Origin: Pseudomonadota bacterium
GTDB lineage: Bacteria; Pseudomonadota; Alphaproteobacteria; RF32; CAG-239
Assembly (NCBI GenBank): GCA_021617435.1
Contig: JAJWCP010000032.1
Span: 1 to 12,717, forward strand
Direction of reading: 5' to 3'
DNA length: 12,717 nucleotides
Each line of letters opens with the position of its first letter. Position 1 is the stretch's first letter. The notes under the pieces were generated by a model. The model saw only the letters and a program-made list of their open reading frames with translations. It was not told the origin of the DNA and ran no database searches. Shown here one piece after another: positions 6,046-12,717 of the stretch. The position numbers and the translations under genes were made by a program.

Positions 6046-6936
6046 ATGTTTGGGAGAATTTTAAAGATAGCGGCACTGTGTCTGATGCTTAGCGGATGTT
6101 ATTTTTCCGACGGCGGCATCAGAATGTTTAACAGCGGGGTTTGGTTTGGCGAAACTCCGTCAACTGTCAGTGTGCGCAAAGGTGATACGCTTTACAGCAT
6201 TTCGCGTCGTTATAATGTTCCGCTTAAAGATTTAATTGAGGCTAACAGTTTGCGTCCGCCGTATAATTTAAATGTCGGACAAAATTTACGCTTGCCGGCG
6301 GCTCAATACCATATTGTTAAAAAAGGCGATACTCTTTACAGCATTGCCCGCGAACATAATGTTGATGTGGCGTCATTGACTCGTAAAAACAATTTAGAGG
6401 CTCCGTATACCTTATATGTTGGGCAAAAATTGGCGCTTTCCGGCTCTGTTTCCGGTTCTTCATACAAGCAGGCAAGCACGAAAAGTTCAACAACGTCAAA
6501 AGCCTCAACGACAACCAAGCGCGCCGCGCAAACCTCAACCTATACCCCGCCCAAGAACCGCACCGCCAAATTTATGTGGCCGGTCAAGGGCACGGTAATT
6601 TCCGGTTTCGGCGTAATCGGTAAAGGGCGCAAAAATGACGGAATTAATATTAAAGCCGCAAGGGGTGCTGCCGTAAAAGCTGCCGATAAAGGCACGGTTG
6701 CTTATGCCGGCAACGAGCTTAAAGGTTTCGGCAACTTAATTTTAATTAAGCACCCCGACGGCTGGATAACCGCATATGCTCATAATGACAAGCTTTTGGT
6801 ACGCAAAGGGCAAAAAGTTATTAAGGGCGAAAAAATCGCCACGGTCGGCAGCACCGGCGGCGTCAACAGCCCGCAGCTTCATTTTGAGGTTCGCGCCGGT
6901 AAAAAAGCGGTGAATCCGCGCAAATATTTGCCTTAA
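6046..6936 (+). CDS. NlpD-like lipoprotein with two LysM domains and a degenerate M23 (LytM) domain
   Basis: Likely an outer-membrane-anchored activator of peptidoglycan amidases at division, like NlpD. Seen in 296 residues: lipoprotein signal peptide with lipobox LSGC (15-18, lipidated Cys18, no Asp after it), LysM 1 at about 41-84, LysM 2 at about 88-132 (both with the KGDTLYSI core), a Ser/Thr/Lys-rich linker at about 133-175, and an M23 domain at about 178-293. In the M23 domain two of the three zinc ligands are replaced: Asn197 and Asn201 stand where the first His and the Asp of HxGxD belong (NDGIN). His279 of LHFEV remains, with Gln277 where the motif usually has another His, and His246 of YAHND is present. 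This pattern, and FGNLILIKH, resemble E. coli NlpD, which is not itself an enzyme. Start: ATG 6046 has AAGAAAAGGA five bases upstream and begins the signal peptide. An upstream in-frame TTG (6010) would spoil it. Confidence 0.9.
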   Translation: MFGRILKIAALCLMLSGCYFSDGGIRMFNSGVWFGETPSTVSVRKGDTLYSISRRYNVPLKDLIEANSLRPPYNLNVGQNLRLPAAQYHIVKKGDTLYSIAREHNVDVASLTRKNNLEAPYTLYVGQKLALSGSVSGSSYKQASTKSSTTSKASTTTKRAAQTSTYTPPKNRTAKFMWPVKGTVISGFGVIGKGRKNDGINIKAARGAAVKAADKGTVAYAGNELKGFGNLILIKHPDGWITAYAHNDKLLVRKGQKVIKGEKIATVGSTGGVNSPQLHFEVRAGKKAVNPRKYLP

Positions 6937-6992
6937 TTGCGGATAAACATTCAAAGAATCGTAAAAAATTGTTAAAGACTGTGCAATTTAAT

Positions 6993-7020
6993 TTGTATCG
7001 GCAAAAATTTGGTGTATATT
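6993..7020 (+). promoter_or_regulatory. Putative promoter of the yajC-secD-secF operon
   Basis: TTGTAT (6993-6998) and TATATT (7015-7020) with a 16-base spacer, about 33 bases before the yajC ATG. No terminator is visible after the preceding lipoprotein gene, so partial read-through is possible. Confidence 0.5.
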
Positions 7021-7053
7021 CACGGCAGTATTAAATTTTTGAAGGAGAAAACG

Positions 7054-7434
7054 ATGTTGATTAGCAACGCATGGGCACAAGCCGCAGCGTCAGGCGCGTC
7101 CGGGGCTTCACTCACCGGAACAATCATTCAGATGCTTGCGATTGTGCTGGTGTTCTATTTACTTTTGATTCGTCCGCAGCAAAAAAGGATGAAAAAACAC
7201 GAGGCTGAATTAAAAGCCATTAAGGTCGGCGATAAAATTTTAACCGGCGGCGGTTTGTACGCAACGGTTAAGGCTTGTAATGACGATAATTTGCTGGCTG
7301 AAATTGCCCCCGGTGTTGAAGTAACTTTGCATCGTTACACCGTGCGCGAAGTTGTTACCGATGCGGCGGAAAATTTGCGTTACAGCGTAAAATCTTCTAT
7401 TAAACGTAAAGCAAAAAAACAAAAAACTAAATAG
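7054..7434 (+). CDS. yajC: YajC, Sec translocase accessory subunit
   Basis: A small inner-membrane protein that associates with SecDF and SecYEG in protein export. It has 126 residues: a short Ala/Ser/Gly-rich N-terminus, one membrane helix (about 20-39), then the family mark RPQQKRMKKH (40-49) and VGDKILTGGGLYATV (58-72), and a strongly basic C-terminus. The ATG at 7054 has AAGGAG six bases upstream. An upstream in-frame start at 7009 would add 15 residues and lies before this ribosome site. It sits 15 bases before secD, the classic order. Confidence 0.95.
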   Translation: MLISNAWAQAAASGASGASLTGTIIQMLAIVLVFYLLLIRPQQKRMKKHEAELKAIKVGDKILTGGGLYATVKACNDDNLLAEIAPGVEVTLHRYTVREVVTDAAENLRYSVKSSIKRKAKKQKTK

Positions 7435-7449
7435 ACAGGGTAAAATAAA

Positions 7450-8994
7450 ATGTATAAATTATCAAAATTCAGAGTAATGATTATTCTGACCATTTGTTTG
7501 GTCGGCATATTCTTTGCTATCCCGAATATTATGCCTAAAAGCGTTAAATTACCCGGTTGGTGGCAGCCGGTAAGCCTGGGGCTTGATTTGCAGGGTGGCT
7601 CAAATTTGTTGTTGCAGGTTGACTTTGACACTGTAATGAAAGACAGAATGTCAACATTGGAAGATTCCGTTCGTCAAACCTTGCGTGAACACCGCATTCG
7701 TTACCAAAATTTATCTGCCGACAGCAGCAGCGTTAAAGTTAAAATTGATAACTTAAACGCCCGCAATCAGGCTATGGGATATTTCCGCAAACTTGAAGAC
7801 GGCTTAAACGTTGCGGTAAATGAATCCGGCACCATTGAAATTAAATATACCGATCAGGCTTTGGCACAACTGCGCGCCAGAGTTCTTGACCAGTCTATTG
7901 AAATTGTCCGTCGCCGTATTGACGAGTTGGGCACTAAAGAGCCGGTTATTCAAAGTCAGGGTATTGACCGTATCGTGGTTCAGCTTCCCGGCGTGCAGAA
8001 TCCTGAAGAAGTTAAACAGCTTTTGGGTAAAACCGCCAAAATGTCATTCCACTTGGTTGATGACCGCACTAATGCCGCTGATGCCAGAAGGGGTAAGTTA
8101 AACAGCGCTTCCCGCGTTGTTAGCGGTATGGACGGCGGCGAATACGTAATTTCGCGTAAATCGGTTGTCGGCGGTGAAAACTTGGTTGACTCGCAAGTCA
8201 GCTTCCAAGACGGCGGCGCGGTTGTAAGCTTTAAATTTGATAACGTCGGCGGTCGCAAATTCGGCGAGGTTACCAAAAACAACATCGGTCGTCAGCTTGC
8301 GATTGTGCTTGATAATGAAGTTATTTCCGCTCCGGTAATTCAGTCGGCTATTGTCGGCGGTAGCGGTGTTATCACCGGTAACTTTACTTCTGAAGCTGCT
8401 AATGAGTTGGCAATGTTATTGCGCTCGGGCGCTTTGCCGGCACCTCTTGAAGTTTTAGAAGAACGTACGGTTGGCGCAGGTCTTGGCGCTGATTCTATTC
8501 AGGCCGGCGTGTTTGCTTCCGTTATCGGTTTAATTGCTGTGGTTGTATTTATGATTGCGGCTTACGGCTTGTTTGGTTTGTTTACAACCGTTGCCGTATT
8601 TATGAACCTGTTCTTAATGCTTGGCGCTATGAGCTTTATCGGCACAACATTAACGCTCCCGGGTATTGCCGGTATTATCTTAACCATCGGTATGGCGGTT
8701 GATGCTAACGTGCTTATTTTTGAACGCATGCGCGAAGAAGTCAAAAACGGTCGTTCAACCAAAGATGCCGCGGAGGCAGGCTTTACTGAAGCTTGGAACA
8801 CCATTTTGGATTCTAACTTAACCACTTTGGTTGCGGGTTTTGTATTGTTCTGGTTTGGTACCGGTCCGGTACGCGGCTTTGCCGTTACTTTAACCATCGG
8901 TATTATTACTTCAATGTTTACATCGGTGACCGTAAGCCGTTTGATTATCGCTTACTGGATTTCCCGCTATAAACCGACCAGATTACCAATTTAA
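7450..8994 (+). CDS. secD: SecD, protein translocase subunit
   Basis: Inner-membrane RND-type protein that, with SecF, uses the proton gradient to pull exported proteins through on the periplasmic side. It has 514 residues: first membrane helix about 10-24, the SecD-typical LGLDLQGGSNL (43-53), a large periplasmic region, then a C-terminal block of membrane helices from about 353 to 506. GMAVDANVLIFERMREE (414-430) holds the conserved helix-4 Asp418 and the following basic/acidic signature. The E. coli protein is about 100 residues longer; this length is normal for alphaproteobacteria as far as I recall. The ribosome site is weak (AGGG about nine bases upstream). It lies 17 bases before secF. 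Confidence 0.97.
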   Translation: MYKLSKFRVMIILTICLVGIFFAIPNIMPKSVKLPGWWQPVSLGLDLQGGSNLLLQVDFDTVMKDRMSTLEDSVRQTLREHRIRYQNLSADSSSVKVKIDNLNARNQAMGYFRKLEDGLNVAVNESGTIEIKYTDQALAQLRARVLDQSIEIVRRRIDELGTKEPVIQSQGIDRIVVQLPGVQNPEEVKQLLGKTAKMSFHLVDDRTNAADARRGKLNSASRVVSGMDGGEYVISRKSVVGGENLVDSQVSFQDGGAVVSFKFDNVGGRKFGEVTKNNIGRQLAIVLDNEVISAPVIQSAIVGGSGVITGNFTSEAANELAMLLRSGALPAPLEVLEERTVGAGLGADSIQAGVFASVIGLIAVVVFMIAAYGLFGLFTTVAVFMNLFLMLGAMSFIGTTLTLPGIAGIILTIGMAVDANVLIFERMREEVKNGRSTKDAAEAGFTEAWNTILDSNLTTLVAGFVLFWFGTGPVRGFAVTLTIGIITSMFTSVTVSRLIIAYWISRYKPTRLPI

Positions 8995-9011
8995 TTGCAG
9001 AGGAATATAAG

Positions 9012-9950
9012 ATGAAAATATTTAATTGGGTAACCAAAGATACCAATATTGACTTTATGAAAGCGCGTAAAATTGCGTATGCTGCGTCAATCATTATGAT
9101 TTTGCTTTCATGCTACTTTATGATATTTAAGGGCTTTAACTATGGTATTGACTTTTCCGGCGGTATTTTAATGGAAGTTAAGAGCGACCATAAAATTGAC
9201 CCGAATGAGGTTCGCAAACAATTATCCGGAATTGGTCTTGATGAGCTTACTTTACAAACCATCGGTGAAAACGGCGATGAAATGCAAATTCGCACCCAAA
9301 CCGATGATAACAGCGAAGAAGCTCAGCGTATTGCTATTGTTAAAATTAAAGAGGCTTTAGGCAGCGGTTATGATTATCGCCGCGTTGAATCGGTTGGTCC
9401 GCAAGTCGGCGATGAATTAAAACGCGCCGGCGTGGTTGCTTCTTTAATTGCCATTTTAGCTATTTGCGCTTATATCTGGTTCCGCTTTGAGTGGCAGTTC
9501 GCCTTTGGCGCGTTGGTCGGTTTGTTCCACGATGTTTTAATCACGGTGGGCTTGCTCTCATTATTTGATTTTGACATCAGCTTAACTACGGTTGCCGCGG
9601 TTTTAACTCTTGCCGGTTATTCGGTAAATGACAAAGTTGTTACGTATGACCGTATTCGTGAAAACTTGCGTAAATACAAAAAAATGTCGCAGTATGACTT
9701 GTTAAATAAGAGCGTTAATGACATTTTGTCACGCACTATTTTAACCGGCTTAACCACCATTTTTGCCTCGGCGGCATTATTTGTGTTCGGTGGTGAAGCT
9801 TTGCGCAGTTTTTCGTTTACCATTTTATGGGGCGTAATTATCGGAACATATTCATCAGTTTATATTGCTTCGGCAGTGTTGAATTTGTTTGATTTACGCA
9901 AAACCCAAGAAGCGCGTGAAAAAGACGTTAATCCGTTCGGCAATGTGTAA
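9012..9950 (+). CDS. secF: SecF, protein translocase subunit
   Basis: Partner of SecD in the inner membrane. It has 312 residues: first membrane helix about 20-38, the SecF mark GFNYGIDFSGG (41-51), a short periplasmic domain, then five membrane helices from about 140 to 292. AGYSVNDKVVTYDRIRENLR (201-220) is the SecF counterpart of the SecD helix-4 signature, with Asp207. AGAGGA (8998-9003) lies eight bases before the ATG. It ends the yajC-secD-secF operon, and a strong terminator hairpin begins 13 bases after the stop. Confidence 0.97.
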   Translation: MKIFNWVTKDTNIDFMKARKIAYAASIIMILLSCYFMIFKGFNYGIDFSGGILMEVKSDHKIDPNEVRKQLSGIGLDELTLQTIGENGDEMQIRTQTDDNSEEAQRIAIVKIKEALGSGYDYRRVESVGPQVGDELKRAGVVASLIAILAICAYIWFRFEWQFAFGALVGLFHDVLITVGLLSLFDFDISLTTVAAVLTLAGYSVNDKVVTYDRIRENLRKYKKMSQYDLLNKSVNDILSRTILTGLTTIFASAALFVFGGEALRSFSFTILWGVIIGTYSSVYIASAVLNLFDLRKTQEAREKDVNPFGNV

Positions 9951-9963
9951 ACCATATTGCAAA

Positions 9964-10004
9964 CTTAAAACAAAAGGCACCGTTTTGGCGCCTTTTGTTT
10001 TAAG
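9964..10004. terminator. Bidirectional terminator between secF and a convergent gene
   Basis: CTTAAAACAAAAGGC (9964-9978) pairs over 15 bases with GCCTTTTGTTTTAAG (9990-10004). CC and GG extend the stem after one mismatch, and the loop is short. The stem contains T-runs on both strands, so it should stop transcripts from secF and from the gene at 10012-10386. Confidence 0.85.
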
Positions 10005-10011
10005 TCATATC

Positions 10012-10386
10012 TTACTTGTATGTGCGCAGTATTGAATGCACAATACGTGAGATGTCCGGGTGGATAAAACTCGGGTATTTGTCCCATGCTTGTTTATACA
10101 AGAGGGTTACCGCGGTGGCAGCGTTCACAAAACCGATTCTTTCATGTATCCGCATTTCGTTCCAGAGCTTAATCATGGTTTTCCGGTCTTTAGGGAACAC
10201 TTCCTTGAAACGTTCATCATAAAAACTTTCAACCGGCGCGGGACCTTGGTTCTTTTCATGGGCGGCAGTAACTTTTTTAAGTCCGTCCATGATGCGCAAC
10301 AACTTTTCTTGCTTGTCATCCGAGAAAAATCTGATGATAGCTTCTTTTTGCCATGGTTTCATAATTTTGTTGTTTTTTGGGTTCAT
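10012..10386 (-). CDS. Hypothetical helical protein, 124 residues
   Basis: Not recognised. It is predicted to be soluble, mostly helical and basic, with no signal peptide or membrane segment. Recurrent charged segments include KPWQKEAIIRFFSDDKQEKL near the N-terminus and HERIGFVNAATAVTLLYKQA near 81-100. The start is uncertain. The first ATG (10386) lies about 15 bases after the predicted transcription start and has no ribosome site; a second in-frame ATG eight codons in (10362) also lacks one. Promoter on one side and hairpin terminator on the other frame it well, so it is probably a real single-gene unit. A small regulatory or adaptor protein is possible, but nothing in the sequence shows it. 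Confidence 0.7.
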   Translation of the reverse strand: MNPKNNKIMKPWQKEAIIRFFSDDKQEKLLRIMDGLKKVTAAHEKNQGPAPVESFYDERFKEVFPKDRKTMIKLWNEMRIHERIGFVNAATAVTLLYKQAWDKYPSFIHPDISRIVHSILRTYK

Positions 10387-10407
10387 AATTATTTGTCAGT
10401 GTCGCTA

Positions 10408-10436
10408 TTTATGACATAAAACGTGCTTTTTGTCAA
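10408..10436 (-). promoter_or_regulatory. Promoter of the 10012-10386 gene, with a palindrome over the -10 box
   Basis: On the minus strand a perfect TTGACA (10431-10436), a 17-base spacer and CATAAA (10408-10413). The -10 region is half of a perfect palindrome TTTATG-A-CATAAA (10408-10420), which could be an operator. The predicted transcript leader is only about 15 bases, matching the lack of a ribosome site. Confidence 0.5.
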
Positions 10437-10501
10437 TAAATTTATTTATTCTGCCACAAAATTGCCATTTCGCTCTGCTCTTGTGTTGTCGGCAAGCTGC
10501 A

Positions 10502-10687
10502 AGTTTGAGCAATATCATCAAGGCTCATGTTGCGCAAAAAATTAAAGAGCGTTCACCGAATGGTTTTGTTTTAGCGGCAGTCTCCCGAGGTGGGTTAGTT
10601 CCGGCAACTATCATATCTCATTACTTAAAGCATAAAGATATTCGCTTTATCCGCCTTTCATAATATAGTGATGAAAATAAAGAGTAG
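10502..10687 (+). pseudogene. Remnant of a phosphoribosyltransferase (Gpt-like)
   Basis: One frame encodes a segment with the N-terminal pattern of purine-type phosphoribosyltransferases, VLAAVSRGGLVPATIISHYL, then KDIRFIRLS. A TAA at 10661-10663 interrupts it, after which YSDENKE continues in the same frame to a TAG at 10685-10687. In intact relatives I recall, RLS-like and YSDEN-like segments are continuous. The catalytic pyrophosphate-binding loop and the rest of the enzyme are missing, and there is no proper start. This is a decayed fragment, lying between a promoter that points away from it and an antisense winged-helix remnant. Confidence 0.65.
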
Positions 10688-10941
10688 GTGCAAATGCAGG
10701 ATATCACATCAGATGAAATCATAAATGACCGTAACACTAAAACTTCCCAATATCCGCCTTTATCAGGACCGATACGGCGGATTTTGCCATCTTTTTTCAA
10801 TTTTTCTAAATTCCATTTAACACCATCAGTTGTCAGCCCGACAAGCGCGGCAAGCTCTTTTCTGGTAGATTTAGGGTTATTTATAAGTATTTGTAAAATT
10901 TTCTGGGTAGTTTCAATAGTGTTTTTCTGGAAACAACACAA
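10621..10941 (-). pseudogene. Remnant encoding a C-terminal winged-helix domain
   Basis: Codons for residues about 8-67 of this frame (roughly 10741-10920) read as a complete winged helix: KILQILINNPKSTRKELAAL, then GLTTDGVKWNLEKLKKDGKI and RRIGPDKGGYWEV. From memory this domain ends larger proteins such as AlbA/AAA_4-type ATP-binding regulators or Fic proteins, usually stopping just after GGYWEV. Here the frame has no good start (only a TTG at 10939-10941) and no upstream partner domain. After GGYWEV it runs on for about 40 meaningless residues, antisense to the phosphoribosyltransferase remnant. It is probably a broken gene end; a short functional DNA-binding protein cannot be excluded. I recognise nothing in 10942-11013. 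Confidence 0.55.
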
Positions 10942-11013
10942 AACAAAAAGGGTGAAGCCGCCGGAATCCAGACGAAAAACAAAGCAAATTCAGGAAATAC
11001 AACGGCTTCAATA

Positions 11014-11090
11014 TGGTAGGCGCACAGGGATTCGAACCCTGGACCCACTGATTAAGAGTCAGTTGCTCTAGCCAACTGAGCTATGCACCC
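11014..11090 (-). tRNA. tRNA-Lys (anticodon CTT)
   Basis: A full cloverleaf of 77 bases can be drawn on the minus strand. The acceptor GGGTGCA pairs with TGCGCCT (including two G-T pairs). The D arm holds AGCTCAGTTGG, the anticodon stem ACTGA/TCAGT surrounds loop CTCTTAA giving anticodon CTT, and the T arm is CAGGGTTCGAATCCCTG. CCA is encoded (11014-11016). It decodes AAG. Confidence 0.97.
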
Positions 11091-11109
11091 ATAACCATAA
11101 ATCGGCTTC

Positions 11110-11137
11110 ACTATAACCCCATAATTTTTTTTTGCAA
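11110..11137 (-). promoter_or_regulatory. Putative promoter of tRNA-Lys
   Basis: On the minus strand TTGCAA (11132-11137), a 16-base spacer starting with an A-tract, and TATAGT (11110-11115), about 20 bases before the mature tRNA 5' end. The design matches the TTGCAA plus A-tract of the prepilin repeat promoters. Confidence 0.55.
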
Positions 11138-11189
11138 TATCTTTTTTGCTCCTTAATGCAATTTTTTGCTCTTTTCTTTCATGTTTGTG

Positions 11190-11218
11190 TTGCATATTGC
11201 AAAAATACCGGCTAAATT
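11190..11218 (+). promoter_or_regulatory. Putative promoter of the AsmA-like gene
   Basis: TTGCAT (11190-11195) and TAAATT (11213-11218) with a 17-base spacer, about 33 bases before the ATG at 11251. Confidence 0.45.
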
Positions 11219-11250
11219 TTTCTTAGTTATTTTAAGTTATGAGGTGGACT

Positions 11251-12159
11251 ATGCGTAAAATTATGGAAAAAATTAAATCAAAATTAGGTATTAAAAAGCC
11301 AGAACCGTGGTATAGAAAATCCTTTAAAAAAGCGGCTTCAATTATGGATATGAAGCGCCGTAACAAGTTTATAACCTTTTTTGTTTTATTATTTGTTGCG
11401 CTTTATTTTTGTATGCCCTCAATGGAAAGTATTGTTAAAAAAGTTGTCCACAAATACGGCAGCGAAATTACCGGTACCAATGTTACATTAGGCGGTTTAA
11501 GCATTAGTCCCACTAATGGAACAGCCTCTGTTAAACGGGTTAAAATCTGCAATCCTAAAGGCTATAAATCTAAAAATATGTTTTACTTAAAAGAACTTAA
11601 TGCCAAACTCAACATTTCATCTTTGACCGATGATACCATCATTATTGAATCTATCACTATTGATAACCCTGAAATTACTTATGAAATGAAGACCTTAACT
11701 CAAAGCAATATTACGGAAATTTTGGATAATGTTAAAGCTAAAACTGCCAAGTCAACCTCTGAACCTAAAAAATCCGCTTCGGCTAAAAAAGAAAAAGGTG
11801 AGGGTAAAAAGGTTATCATTAAAACCTTAACCGTGACCAATGGTCAAATTGAGGCGGTGGTCGGCGCCGGTTCTGCTAAAGCTCCGATTAAAGTTGCTTT
11901 GCCGACTATTCAGATGAAAAACATCGGACAAGAAAAGAAAGGGGCAAGCGTTGCTGAAACTATCAGTACTGTTTTGACCAAAATTTTGCAAACCGCCTCA
12001 CAAACCGTTGTCTCCGCAAATTTAAATGAGCTGAAAGACGCTTCCTTAAATGAGCTTAAAAATGTTGGCGGCAACCTTAAACAAGGTGCCGACAGCCTTA
12101 AAAATACCGGCGAACAAGCCGCGGAAAGCATTAAAAACTTAGGCGGATTGTTAAAGTAA
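11251..12159 (+). CDS. Membrane-anchored AsmA-like envelope protein
   Basis: It has 302 residues: a basic cytoplasmic tail (1-38), one membrane helix (about 39-54), then a region that resembles the start of AsmA/TamB-family proteins (IVKKVVHKYGSEITGTNVTL followed by a beta-rich ITIDNPEITYEM stretch near 135-146). A Lys/Ser/Ala-rich linker (about 162-187) leads to a second beta-like part and a C-terminal amphipathic helical region with repeated LNELK/SLKN segments (258-300). AsmA-type proteins are inner-membrane-anchored and act in the periplasm, where large members transport lipids to the outer membrane. This one is much shorter and its function is unknown. Start: ATG 11251 has GAGGTG (11241-11246) four bases upstream. 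A preceding in-frame ATG (11239) lies in front of that site. It stands alone between its promoter and a terminator. The family call rests on fold-like patterns recalled from memory, so it is moderate. Confidence 0.7.
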   Translation: MRKIMEKIKSKLGIKKPEPWYRKSFKKAASIMDMKRRNKFITFFVLLFVALYFCMPSMESIVKKVVHKYGSEITGTNVTLGGLSISPTNGTASVKRVKICNPKGYKSKNMFYLKELNAKLNISSLTDDTIIIESITIDNPEITYEMKTLTQSNITEILDNVKAKTAKSTSEPKKSASAKKEKGEGKKVIIKTLTVTNGQIEAVVGAGSAKAPIKVALPTIQMKNIGQEKKGASVAETISTVLTKILQTASQTVVSANLNELKDASLNELKNVGGNLKQGADSLKNTGEQAAESIKNLGGLLK

Positions 12160-12177
12160 TTTAACGACCTCTTATTA

Positions 12178-12205
12178 AACAAGCCCTGAATTTTCAGGGC
12201 TTGTT
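12178..12205. terminator. Bidirectional terminator hairpin
   Basis: AACAAGCCCTGA (12178-12189) pairs perfectly with TCAGGGCTTGTT (12194-12205) around a four-base loop. It separates the AsmA-like gene from the convergent pilin-like gene, whose stop codon is six bases beyond it. The T-tract is short. Confidence 0.75.
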
Positions 12206-12210
12206 TGGTA

Positions 12211-12717
12211 TTATTTGTACAAAACATACAGCCGACAGGCTCTTTCATTGCAGGCGTTGCAAAGATTGCCGATTTTGTTTAAGTCTAAATCACGCAAACA
12301 AGCTTTATTTCCGCCGCAATAAGCATCTCCGTAAATGTTTCCGATGTACTCGCTATTATTGTCATTATAGGTTTTAGACGTTTCCAACAGCCATAAATTA
12401 GCGGCATTCTCTTTAGCAGCAATTGCTATGTTACGGCATATTTCCGCGCCTTGCGCCGTGGGAGGAACGCGGAACCCTATACCGCCGAATGGCTCGCTTG
12501 GCGCTTGAAAATTATAGTAATATATCCAAGTATCACCTTTAAACCACTTGTCTTGTAATAGATTATTGCGGATATATTCTATGCCATCAGGTAATAAATT
12601 AAGTTTGTATAAAAGTGTGCCGTAATGAGTAAGTTCCTCTGTGTGTTGCAATTTGTCTTTAATTGAGAGCACGTTATTTATTAACATATTAACAGCTACG
12701 GCATGCTGATTTAGCTT
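12211..12717 (-). CDS. Partial type IV pilin-like protein (N-terminus beyond right edge)
   Basis: The frame is open to the last base, giving 168 residues that begin KLNQHAVAVN. This lines up with YRLNKHAESF in the pilin-like protein at 1230-2030, about 27-36 residues after its processing site, so the missing part should be the leader and hydrophobic helix. Further shared marks are LLPDGIEY with LLPDGMKF and AEICRNIAIAAKENAANLW with KEICRNIVIATKENYENLW. Both also share a C-terminal cysteine cluster, here LCNACNERAC plus an extra pair in YCGGNKAC. Between these marks the two sequences diverge strongly. By family the role is a surface filament or pseudopilin subunit. Whether it carries the same repeated leader cassette cannot be seen. 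Confidence 0.75.
   Translation of the reverse strand, partial: KLNQHAVAVNMLINNVLSIKDKLQHTEELTHYGTLLYKLNLLPDGIEYIRNNLLQDKWFKGDTWIYYYNFQAPSEPFGGIGFRVPPTAQGAEICRNIAIAAKENAANLWLLETSKTYNDNNSEYIGNIYGDAYCGGNKACLRDLDLNKIGNLCNACNERACRLYVLYK

Noticed and set aside
7820..8285. Alternative frames inside secD on both strands
   Set aside because: They are shadows of the secD reading frame and have no start signals or recognisable products.
10430..10663. Intact 77-codon plus-strand protein
   Set aside because: Its first third has no family likeness and would begin at a TTG inside the promoter of the opposite gene. The enzyme-like part is cut by a stop and continues in frame beyond it, so it is a remnant.
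11003..11110. CGGCTTCA at 11003-11010 and 11103-11110 as direct repeats flanking the tRNA (with an inverted copy at 10953-10960)
   Set aside because: Eight bases is too short to claim an attachment or transposition site, and one copy lies in the tRNA promoter region.

Overview
This window looks like chromosomal DNA from an AT-rich alphaproteobacterium, probably an uncultured gut-associated lineage. The clue is the pilin-like proteins, whose N-terminal segment (RSMVEMLGVLAIIGVLS) I associate from memory with such genomes. The Suf and Sec genes are ordinary proteobacterial types. No database search was possible, so the taxonomic placement is inference.

Layout. Positions 1-188 hold the first copy of a repeat of about 190 bp, including the first 31 codons of a minus-strand gene that leaves the window. 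At 200-1210 lies a plus-strand gene of unknown function (361-1164) with its own promoter, a structured leader and a strong terminator. At 1230-2126, minus strand, lies a type IV prepilin-like gene. Its promoter, ribosome site, start codon and long leader peptide are made of the second copy of the same repeat. At 2133-5930, minus strand, is a compact suf operon in the order sufB, MazG-like gene, sufC, sufD, with touching or overlapping genes. Divergent from it is a LysM/M23 lipoprotein of the NlpD type (6046-6936). Then comes the preprotein translocase accessory operon yajC-secD-secF (7054-9950), closed by a 15-bp terminator hairpin shared with a convergent 124-codon gene of unknown function. 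Positions 10387-11013 contain no intact gene: remnants of a phosphoribosyltransferase and of a winged-helix regulator lie next to an intact tRNA-Lys(CTT). The window ends with a membrane-anchored AsmA-like protein (11251-12159), a bidirectional terminator, and a second pilin-like gene on the minus strand that runs off the right edge.

How it works together. SufB, SufC and SufD form the Fe-S cluster scaffold. The cysteine desulfurase and sulfur-transfer partners (SufS, SufE or SufU) are not in the window. YajC, SecD and SecF serve protein export, the NlpD-like protein serves septal cell-wall hydrolysis, and the AsmA-like protein is envelope-associated. The pilin-like genes are the most unusual part. 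Three loci (left edge, 1230-2030, right edge) lie within 12.7 kb. Two of them demonstrably share a repeated cassette that supplies promoter, ribosome site and an in-frame leader, and that contains head-to-head palindromes read through as protein.
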